Source: DATELY01 sp035276085 (lineage in GTDB: Bacteria; Pseudomonadota; Gammaproteobacteria; Steroidobacterales; Steroidobacteraceae). From it: a stretch of DNA of 14,392 bases. Position 1 is the stretch's first letter, and the number at the start of each line of letters is the position of its first letter. The translations under genes and the position numbers were made by a program. Below are positions 1-4,840 of the stretch, piece after piece. The DNA lies in assembly GCA_035276085.1 (NCBI GenBank), contig DATELY010000178.1:1-14392 (forward strand), given 5' to 3'. The notes beneath the pieces were generated by a model that was given only the letters and a program-made list of their open reading frames with translations, searched no databases and was not told the DNA's origin.

Positions 1-167
1 GTCATGATCTCAGCCTGCCCTACAAATAGGGTGGGCCGTTTGGAGTCCTTCTCGCCTGTGGCAGTGACAGGAGTGAGCCGGCGCAGCGCTCCGACTTTGC
101 GGTCCGTGAACATTTCCTCGAGGTACATTCCGGACGCGTCCATTTCCGGTTCGCGTTGCTCGCTCAT
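1..167 (-). CDS. Conserved-looking small protein, N-terminal part only (runs off left edge)
   Basis: An open frame on the minus strand starts with ATG at 167 and is still open at base 1, giving 55 codons. The start is supported by a GAGG Shine-Dalgarno core (175-178) seven bases upstream. The peptide begins MSEQREPEMDASGMYLEEMF and continues with a TDRKVGALRRLTPV stretch and then LFVGQAEIM. This composition, with hydrophobic and charged residues alternating and few low-complexity runs, looks like real protein. I recall similar short proteobacterial proteins of unknown function but cannot name a family, so no function is assigned. There is no signal peptide or membrane segment in the visible part. 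It is divergent from the gene at 332, so the roughly 160 bases between them probably hold promoters for both. The overlapping minus-strand frame that starts at 204 has an Arg-rich, protein-unlike composition and was not chosen. Confidence 0.6.
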   Translation of the reverse strand, partial: MSEQREPEMDASGMYLEEMFTDRKVGALRRLTPVTATGEKDSKRPTLFVGQAEIM

Positions 168-269
168 GATCCAGCCTCGTCAGCAATGAAGGCGGGCAGT
201 ACACCAGCGAAAAGGACCCCGTTCAAGCACTTATGGCAAGCGCAGCCAAGCTTCGGGACGAAAGGGTTC

Positions 270-297
270 TTCGTGGTTCACGGCGCGGCGCTACAAT
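270..297 (+). promoter_or_regulatory. Candidate sigma70-type promoter for the gene at 332
   Basis: A good -10 hexamer TACAAT lies at 292-297, with a weak -35 match TTCGTG at 270-275 (16-base spacing). Transcription would begin near 304, upstream of the ATG at 332 and downstream of the earlier in-frame ATG at 233. This supports the shorter form of the protein. The -35 is poor, so the call rests mainly on the -10. Confidence 0.35.
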
Positions 298-331
298 CCA
301 ACCCATCCCCTTCCAGCCCCTCTGTGCAGCC

Positions 332-631
332 ATGCAGCAACCGGACAACCCCTTCAGTGAAGCCTTCGGCAAAGCCGTCGATCTGGGCAATCGCATCGCC
401 GACACCGACGATAAGGCCGATCTGTGGGACATCGCCGATGGTCTGTTGGCCGGGGCGATTCAGTACTGGCTGTACTCGCGTCAGCCCTGCAACGACCCGC
501 AGTGCGAGGACTGCGCACCGATCAGCACGGCCCAGGGGCGTCTGAGCGAGCTCAAGAAGCTGGTCGAGCAATTCGCCAGCGAAAGTGAGTACTACCATTC
601 CCCCACGGACCATAACGTGGGACGCGCTTAA
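332..631 (+). CDS. Hypothetical 99-residue protein with a C-X4-C-X2-C cluster
   Basis: This is a small soluble protein of unknown function. I chose ATG 332 rather than the in-frame ATG at 233. The extra 33 residues are Arg-rich and unlike the rest, and a TACAAT box at 292-297 would place the transcript start between the two. Neither start has a clear Shine-Dalgarno sequence. The body starts MQQPDNPFSEAFGKAVDLGN and then forms an apparent helix (residues about 21-50, ending LLAGAIQYWLYSRQ). Next comes a cysteine cluster, CNDPQCEDC (residues 53-61), which could bind a metal or form a disulfide. A second amphipathic helix (SELKKLVEQFASES) precedes the tail YYHSPTDHNVGRA. There is no signal peptide or membrane segment. 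I believe similar short proteins occur in Xanthomonadales-type genomes, but that is from memory. It is followed after 21 bases by a strong inverted repeat and appears to be a single-gene unit. Confidence 0.6.
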   Translation: MQQPDNPFSEAFGKAVDLGNRIADTDDKADLWDIADGLLAGAIQYWLYSRQPCNDPQCEDCAPISTAQGRLSELKKLVEQFASESEYYHSPTDHNVGRA

Positions 632-652
632 CGTCCTCGCACGGAGACCCTT

Positions 653-684
653 GACCTGCGCATATCTCGATCCCGGCGCAGGTC
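653..684 (+). terminator. Perfect 9-bp inverted repeat, possible terminator without U tract
   Basis: GACCTGCGC at 653-661 pairs perfectly with GCGCAGGTC at 676-684, leaving a 14-base loop. It sits 21 bases past the stop codon of the gene ending at 631, which fits transcription termination. No T run follows, so it is not a textbook intrinsic terminator, and a protein-binding dyad is also possible. The rest of 632-867 holds no gene I can support. It has a GGTTAACC palindrome at 827-834 and a small hairpin, CGAGC/GCTCG (836-849), just upstream of the next ribosome binding site. Confidence 0.3.
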
Positions 685-867
685 CAGCGACGGCTGGCCA
701 GCTTCTGTAAAGCCGATACCGTTCCCGCAGGTCTTTGATCTCACGGCTTCTTTTGCGCCGACCCGCCAACGCGGCCACGCTCTGAGACGTGGTTCACACC
801 GGCCGTCGAGCCGTCGTTCCCACACTGGTTAACCGCGAGCTCAAGCTCGTGACCACGGGAGTGACCG

Positions 868-1209
868 ATGGGATTGTTGCGAAACATCAAGCTGCGTCGT
901 CGGGCTTATGAGTGCGCCTACAACTCCTTCCGCTTCGCCTCGCGCCTCCGCGGCGATCTGAGCGAGTTCGCCCCTTCACTGCACGACACCCTGCAGAGCG
1001 TGGCTGACGAACTGGCGTCGCTCGCCCGCGATTCGTGCCCGAGTGCCAGTGAGCGCCGGCACCTGATCGAGGGACTGGAGGCTGCCTTGCGTGCGAATGG
1101 GCTGTCGGACGAAGCACAGGTCTACATCGTTTCCCAACTCGCGCCGCGGATCATGGCGGGCGAGCCGATCAGCGCGAGCGGACAGACCTGGGAACGCATT
1201 GCCGTCTAG
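868..1209 (+). CDS. Hypothetical 113-residue helical protein
   Basis: I do not recognise this protein. The ATG at 868 is preceded by GGGAG (858-862) at a suitable distance, which fixes the start. The sequence begins with a basic stretch (MGLLRNIKLRRRAYECAYNS) and continues as predicted helix rich in Leu, Ala, Arg and Glu. It includes a segment around residues 40-55 (SLHDTLQSVADELASLARDS) and another at 62-75 (ERRHLIEGLEAALR), followed by a short tail. There is no signal peptide, no membrane segment, and only two cysteines (residues 16 and 57). The gene stands alone between an untranslated stretch and a hairpin that starts at its stop codon, so it is probably monocistronic. The length, ribosome binding site and balanced composition favour a real gene. 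Confidence 0.6.
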   Translation: MGLLRNIKLRRRAYECAYNSFRFASRLRGDLSEFAPSLHDTLQSVADELASLARDSCPSASERRHLIEGLEAALRANGLSDEAQVYIVSQLAPRIMAGEPISASGQTWERIAV

Positions 1210-1231
1210 TCGAGCGAACGAGCGCTCGATT
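1208..1231 (+). terminator. Hairpin directly at the stop codon of the 868 gene
   Basis: TCGAGCG (1210-1216) pairs perfectly with CGCTCGA (1223-1229) around a six-base loop. The stem extends by a G-T and an A-T pair into the TAG stop at 1207-1209. The trailing bases are ATTCCCC, not a T run, so termination is plausible but not certain. It separates the gene at 868 from the promoter at 1298. Confidence 0.45.
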
Positions 1232-1297
1232 CCCCATGGGCCTAGACCTGCAAAGTGAGAAGTGCGTCGCACCCTGTCACCAACCGGTGAACGCTGC

Positions 1298-1327
1298 TTG
1301 ACGATTCACAGACGGCGAGCGAAGAAT
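1298..1327 (+). promoter_or_regulatory. Sigma70-like promoter of the riboswitch transcript
   Basis: TTGACG (1298-1303, five of six to consensus) is followed after 18 bases by AAGAAT (1322-1327, four of six). Transcription would start at about 1334. That places the 5' end of the RNA directly at the start of the c-di-GMP aptamer, as is usual for riboswitch leaders, and the agreement strengthens both calls. Confidence 0.55.
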
Positions 1328-1333
1328 CCTGAC

Positions 1334-1417
1334 GTGATCAAGGCAAACCCGCCGAAAGGCGGGGACGCAAAGCTTCCGGTCTACGGGTTTGATTCCTAGG
1401 ACAGCGGGGTTGCCACG
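1334..1417 (+). promoter_or_regulatory. Cyclic-di-GMP class I (GEMM-I) riboswitch aptamer
   Basis: The aptamer matches the GEMM-I consensus closely. AAGGCAAACC (1340-1349) is followed by a stem CCCGCC (1348-1353) with a GAAA tetraloop (1354-1357) and GGCGGG (1358-1363). Next comes the diagnostic GGGGACGCAAAGC (1361-1373), then a second stem GCTTCC (1372-1377) pairing with GGA-C-AGC (1399-1405), and the closing GCGGGGTTGCC (1404-1414). The ends are complementary (GGCAA 1342-1346 with TTGCC 1410-1414). From established structures of the Vc2 aptamer, the GAAA loop docks on the second stem, and A47, aligned with A1369, stacks between the guanines of the ligand. G1342 aligns by eye with G20 of Vc2. 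The variants that prefer cyclic GMP-AMP carry A there, so c-di-GMP is the expected ligand. The aptamer lies in the leader of the gene starting at 1599. Confidence 0.93.
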
Positions 1418-1418
1418 A

Positions 1419-1482
1419 GTCGCTGCGAGCGACGACCTCTAGATCCGCACCGAGCTGGCTCGGCAACAACCATCAGCGGATC
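1419..1482 (+). promoter_or_regulatory. Hairpins between the aptamer and the downstream gene
   Basis: Two structures follow the aptamer. GTCGCT (1419-1424) pairs with AGCGAC (1428-1433) around a three-base loop. GATCCGC (1442-1448) pairs perfectly with GCGGATC (1476-1482) and encloses a second hairpin, CCGAG (1450-1454) with CTCGG (1459-1463). None is followed by a T run, so a simple intrinsic terminator is not evident. They may be part of the expression platform or spacing structure. Confidence 0.4.
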
Positions 1483-1531
1483 AGATCGTGTGAACTCAAT
1501 GGCGCGAACGCGACGCGCCTCGCCCCAAGGT

Positions 1532-1594
1532 CCCGAACACCGCAAGCTGCGCCGCCGTCACGGCTGTGTAGTGATTTTGACGTTCGGGGAAGAG
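1532..1594 (+). promoter_or_regulatory. Candidate expression platform hiding the ribosome binding site
   Basis: CCCGAAC (1532-1538) is perfectly complementary to GTTCGGG (1582-1588), whose last bases are the start of the Shine-Dalgarno region GGGGAAGAG (1586-1594) of the GTG start at 1599. A small internal hairpin, GCCG/CGGC, lies in the loop. Folding would cover part of the ribosome binding site, so translational control by the upstream riboswitch is plausible. The link to ligand binding is inference, because no overlap with the aptamer itself is visible. Confidence 0.4.
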
Positions 1595-1598
1595 CAAC

Positions 1599-3422
1599 GT
1601 GGAACAGAGCACTCGGAAGCTGCCCACAGCGGCGGCTGAATCGCGTGATGCCGCACTCGTCTCGACTGGCAACGGCGCCGCGTTGTACGTGATCAACCTG
1701 TGTGCCTCGATGGCACCGATCGCCAACAGCGACAAGCCGCTCGCGGGATTCGAGCAATATCGCGTCTATCAGGTATCCCGCAAGGAAGACGGTCGCATTC
1801 GCTATCGCCTGCGTCTGGGCTTCTTCAGCGACGCAGCGGAAGCCGAGACGGCCCTTGCCTGTATTCGCGAGCACTATCCAACCGCCTTCGCCACCTCCCT
1901 GTGCGACGAAGACCAGCGGCACACACGCACCTTCGCGGGTCAGTCGCGGCCGGCCGCGGTGAGCACTGCTCCCGCTGCAATGCCACCCGTTGATAAGTCG
2001 TCGCAACCGCAGCCGCCGAAACCCGCGACGGCATCGGCTGCTGCTGCCAAGCCAACACCAGCGACGCCCCCACAGAAGACTGCCGCCGCAGCACCCAAGC
2101 TGGCACCGACTGCGGCGGCCAAACCGGCAGCGTCAGCTTCGGATACGCAGCGCATTCCGGCGCTGAAAGCGGACAAGCCGCTGGAGATCGAAGTCGAATG
2201 GGAACCCAGCGCGCCAAAGGAAGCGCCGGCGGTCAAGGCCGATGCCAGCCCTGCAGTTCGCAAGGAGGCTGTTGCAGAGGCGCCGTCGATCAAGCCGGCT
2301 CCCATTTCCAAGGTGGTGATCGCGCCTTCGTCACGCACAGCCGCCGACCTCACGCTCGCGAGCGAGCCGGTTGCAAAGCAGTCGCCCGCTTCAACCGGCA
2401 CACCCGCGAACGAGCCGTTCCATGTCGGCAAGGGCGTCAGCATTCCGGCATCGACCTTGTCCCTGGAACCCGAACCCGCAGCACCACCCAAGGCTGCGAA
2501 GCCCGAACCGGTCGCTAGCACGCCGGCTACGCAACCATCGACAGCAGCACAGCCGACTCCGCCCAAGCCCGCGCCGCGATCGCAGACACCGGCGGTGAAG
2601 AACCCAGCGGCGGCCAAAGCAAGAACGCCTGCCGCCAAGGTCGCGCCCGCGAAGGCGGCACCCACACCGGCGCTGCCGAAACCGCCCGTCGTTCTGGGCG
2701 ATGATGCGCCGCTGCCCGACCTCGACAGCACGCAGACCATACGAGCACTGACAGCGGCCGAGCTGGATGATGAGAGCCAGCCCAAGTGGTTTGCCGTACA
2801 GCTTGCCGTGTCGGATCAGCCCATCAACCTCGACACGATGCCGCACCTCGACATCTTCTCCGCGTACCGCCTGTACTCGATAGCGACAGCGGGCAGCGGC
2901 AAGATCCTGCACCACATGCGTATCGGGTTCTTCAAGGAAGAGGTGTCGGCTGAGGCCGTCTGCGGTTATCTGAAAACCTTTTTTGCGAATCCAACCATCC
3001 TCCGCGTCAGCGTGGCCGAGCAGACGCGCTTCGCCGAGCCGCCGCCGAAGGCCGCGGGTTTCGAGCCGAAGGCCAAGGTCATCGACATCGCCGCCGCGCG
3101 CGATCGCACCCCTGCACGCGAAGTCCCGGTGGTCACGATGGAGGTGACACCCAATCCCTCTGCAAGCGGTCGTTATCCGAAACCCAATTCCAGCGCGAGC
3201 GGCATTCACAAGCAGCCGACTGCCGCCAAGACGGCTGCCAGATCGGCAGCCGCTGCACGCACCGCGCCGACAAAGACCAAGTCCACGTCAGCGAGCGGCA
3301 AGCACAAGACCTTGCAGGAAGCGCTGCTCGCCGAAGCGCGCGAAGTGGAGCTCTCGGAAAGCGCCATTCGTCGGCTGCCCAAGAACAGCTCCTTGTTCTC
3401 GAAGATATTCGGCAAGAAGTAA
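1599..3422 (+). CDS. Double SPOR-like domain protein under c-di-GMP riboswitch control
   Basis: This 607-residue protein starts at GTG 1599 behind GGGGAAGAG. Residues about 28-103 (ALYVINLCAS ... YRLRLGFFSDAAEAETALACIREHYP) and about 395-478 (WFAVQLAVSD ... HHMRIGFFKEEVSAEAVCGYLKTFF) are related to each other. Both have a beta strand, then R-x-R/M-R-x-GFF, then an Ala-rich helix and a final strand. This is the pattern of SPOR (sporulation-related repeat) domains, which bind denuded peptidoglycan at division sites in known cases. Between them, residues about 115-360 are a disordered Ala/Pro/Lys-rich linker. A second linker precedes a charged C-terminal helix (KTLQEALLAEAREVELSESAIRRL) ending in SLFSKIFGKK. 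No signal peptide or transmembrane helix is visible, unlike FtsN or DamX, so it may be cytoplasmic or use a non-classical anchor. The SPOR assignment is by pattern, not alignment. The riboswitch implies a role tied to biofilm, motility or cell-envelope state. Confidence 0.8.
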   Translation: MEQSTRKLPTAAAESRDAALVSTGNGAALYVINLCASMAPIANSDKPLAGFEQYRVYQVSRKEDGRIRYRLRLGFFSDAAEAETALACIREHYPTAFATSLCDEDQRHTRTFAGQSRPAAVSTAPAAMPPVDKSSQPQPPKPATASAAAAKPTPATPPQKTAAAAPKLAPTAAAKPAASASDTQRIPALKADKPLEIEVEWEPSAPKEAPAVKADASPAVRKEAVAEAPSIKPAPISKVVIAPSSRTAADLTLASEPVAKQSPASTGTPANEPFHVGKGVSIPASTLSLEPEPAAPPKAAKPEPVASTPATQPSTAAQPTPPKPAPRSQTPAVKNPAAAKARTPAAKVAPAKAAPTPALPKPPVVLGDDAPLPDLDSTQTIRALTAAELDDESQPKWFAVQLAVSDQPINLDTMPHLDIFSAYRLYSIATAGSGKILHHMRIGFFKEEVSAEAVCGYLKTFFANPTILRVSVAEQTRFAEPPPKAAGFEPKAKVIDIAAARDRTPAREVPVVTMEVTPNPSASGRYPKPNSSASGIHKQPTAAKTAARSAAAARTAPTKTKSTSASGKHKTLQEALLAEAREVELSESAIRRLPKNSSLFSKIFGKK

Positions 3423-3439
3423 GCGGTGGATGACCCTTT

Positions 3440-3479
3440 GCGGTGCTGGCCGGGTTAGGCAAACTCGGGGCTGCTCCGC
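3440..3479 (+). terminator. Imperfect hairpin between the SPOR-like gene and rraA
   Basis: CCGGGTT (3450-3456) pairs with AACTCGG (3462-3468) with one G-T pair around a five-base loop. Outside it, GCGGTGC (3440-3446) pairs with GCTCCGC (3473-3479) with one mismatch. It lies 17 bases after the stop at 3422 and ends 18 bases before the rraA start. No T run follows. It could attenuate read-through into rraA or act as an RNA processing site. Confidence 0.3.
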
Positions 3480-3497
3480 ACTCGACGAGATGACCGC

Positions 3498-3977
3498 ATG
3501 GGCTTCAAGACGGCCGATCTGTGTGATGAATTCGCCGCTGAGATCGAGGTGTGCGACCCCATCTTTCGCGACCTCGGGGGACGCAACCAGTTCGCCGGCC
3601 GCATCGCAACCATCAAGTGCTTCGAAGACAACTCGCTCGTGCGCCAGCTCGTCAGCGAGCGCGGCGAAGGTCGAGTGCTCGTCATCGATGCGGGTGGCTC
3701 CTTGCGGCGCGCGGTGTTGGGCGACTTGCTCGCACAGCAAGCTGCCGACAATGGCTGGTCAGGTGTTCTGGTCTACGGCTGCATTCGCGACTCGGTCGAC
3801 ATCGGCCGCATGGCATTGGGTGTGAAGGCGCTCGCCACGCACCCGATGAAAACCGACAAACGCGGCGAAGGCCAACGAGGCATTGCGGTGCGATTCGCTG
3901 GCGTGGTCTTCCGTCCGGACGAATGGCTCTATGCGGACGAGGATGGCGTCATCGTCGCGCCGCGCGCGCTCATTTAG
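3498..3977 (+). CDS. rraA: RraA family protein (RNase E regulator / HMG aldolase fold)
   Basis: This 159-residue protein matches E. coli RraA along its whole length. Shared blocks include TADLCDEF near the start, GGRNQFAGRIATIKCFEDN (residues 27-45), GRVLVIDAGGSLRRAV (58-73), a GWSGVLVYGCIRD segment (86-98) and the C-terminal LYADEDGVIV. E. coli RraA is a trimeric protein that binds RNase E and inhibits its activity. The same fold serves 4-hydroxy-4-methyl-2-oxoglutarate (HMG/CHA) aldolases, whose metal site needs a D-X20-R-D motif. Here D76, R97 and D98 form exactly that motif, whereas E. coli RraA has Gln after the Arg as I recall it. So both roles remain possible. The gene starts 75 bases after the SPOR-like gene, with a weak GAG-type ribosome binding site, and may be partly co-transcribed. 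Its stop is two bases from the end of the convergent barrel gene. Confidence 0.92.
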   Translation: MGFKTADLCDEFAAEIEVCDPIFRDLGGRNQFAGRIATIKCFEDNSLVRQLVSERGEGRVLVIDAGGSLRRAVLGDLLAQQAADNGWSGVLVYGCIRDSVDIGRMALGVKALATHPMKTDKRGEGQRGIAVRFAGVVFRPDEWLYADEDGVIVAPRALI

Positions 3978-3979
3978 CG

Positions 3980-4675
3980 TCAGAAGCCGACCGTCACGCC
4001 CAGTTGCGCGCTGTGCTGCGCGAAGATGTCGCCGTGGGACCTCAGCGCACACGTGGCGGCGCCACCGCTCGATGCGCAGAACAAGTTCGAGTCGCTGCCG
4101 AGCACGGTCAGATAGCTCCGCCACTCGGCGCGCACTCCGATGCGGTCACTGATGGGTACGCGGACGCCTGCCCCGACAGTGAAGGCAAACTTCGTTGCAC
4201 TGTCCAAGCCGTTGAGATCGGGATCGAAGCGCGCTGCGCCAATCGTCATGCCGAAATACGGGATCACCCGCTTCGATTCGGCCCACGCCACTGTGCCGCC
4301 GATCTGTAGATACTGGATATCCAGGTCGATCGGCCCCGTGTCCCCCTCCGATTCGGTACCGAAGCCGGCGTAAATGAGCTCGTAGTAACGCGCGGCCTCC
4401 TCTTCCCAGTCCAGGGCCAGACCCCAGCCGCCATGGTCGTCCACATCGCGCTTGTCGCCTGCCGAGTTTTCGAATTTGTCGCCGGTCGCATAGCTACCGA
4501 ACGGTGTGACCTGGAAACGCCGTTCTTCTGCTGCAGCGGCGCTCGTCGAGACCCATGCAGCAATCAGGCTGACACTCAAGACAGCGGCTCGTCTCCAAAC
4601 AGCGACTGCGGGGGTCGAGCGAGCCTGGAAGTTGCAACTATCCGCATTGCCGAGTGACTGATCTGCTATCACCAT
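3980..4675 (-). CDS. Outer-membrane beta-barrel protein (OmpW/OmpA-barrel-like)
   Basis: This 231-residue minus-strand protein starts at ATG 4675, preceded by GGGAG at a good distance. After about 27 residues that include basic WRR comes a hydrophobic segment (AAVLSVSLIAAWVSTSAAAA) and a likely signal peptidase site before EERR (around residues 49-50). The N-region is longer than usual, but I see no better internal start. The mature part alternates polar and aromatic or aliphatic residues, as in beta strands: FQVTPFGSYA, GWGLALDWE, YYELIYAGFG, IDLDIQYLQIGGTVAW, VIPYFGMTIGAARF, KFAFTVGAGVRVPI and IGVRAEWRSYL. It ends in GVTVGF with the C-terminal Phe that the BAM machinery recognises. About 180 residues suggests an eight-stranded barrel. 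Two cysteines (in LFCASSGGAATCAL) could form a disulfide in a surface loop. Substrate and function are unknown. It is divergent from the glucan synthase gene across 165 bases. Confidence 0.8.
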   Translation of the reverse strand: MVIADQSLGNADSCNFQARSTPAVAVWRRAAVLSVSLIAAWVSTSAAAAEERRFQVTPFGSYATGDKFENSAGDKRDVDDHGGWGLALDWEEEAARYYELIYAGFGTESEGDTGPIDLDIQYLQIGGTVAWAESKRVIPYFGMTIGAARFDPDLNGLDSATKFAFTVGAGVRVPISDRIGVRAEWRSYLTVLGSDSNLFCASSGGAATCALRSHGDIFAQHSAQLGVTVGF

Positions 4676-4840
4676 CGGGATCTCCCATCGACTTCAGCGC
4701 GTTCAGCGTCTGGTCCGGTTCGAGACTGTAGAACACATGCCCCACAGCGGATCGAGAACCAGCGCGCTGCGCACTACGGTAGATCGTACGTTACCATTTT
4801 CGGTGTTTGATTCTCGCCCATCCTTGGAATCCCCCTGCAC

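Noticed and set aside
278..778. 166-codon minus-strand frame over the small gene at 332
   Set aside because: Its start (MAALAGRRKRSREIKDLRER) looks somewhat protein-like, but it runs fully antisense through the better-supported gene and has no ribosome binding site that I could recognise.
1334..1417. Alternative reading of the riboswitch as a cyclic GMP-AMP (GEMM-Ib) switch
   Set aside because: The base aligned with G20 of Vc2 is G (1342), not the A seen in the cyclic GMP-AMP variants.
1940..3209. Long minus-strand frames (1940-2785 and 2391-3209) opposite the SPOR-like gene
   Set aside because: They are Ala/Gly/Ser- or Arg-rich mirrors of the Ala/Pro linker codons, not real proteins.
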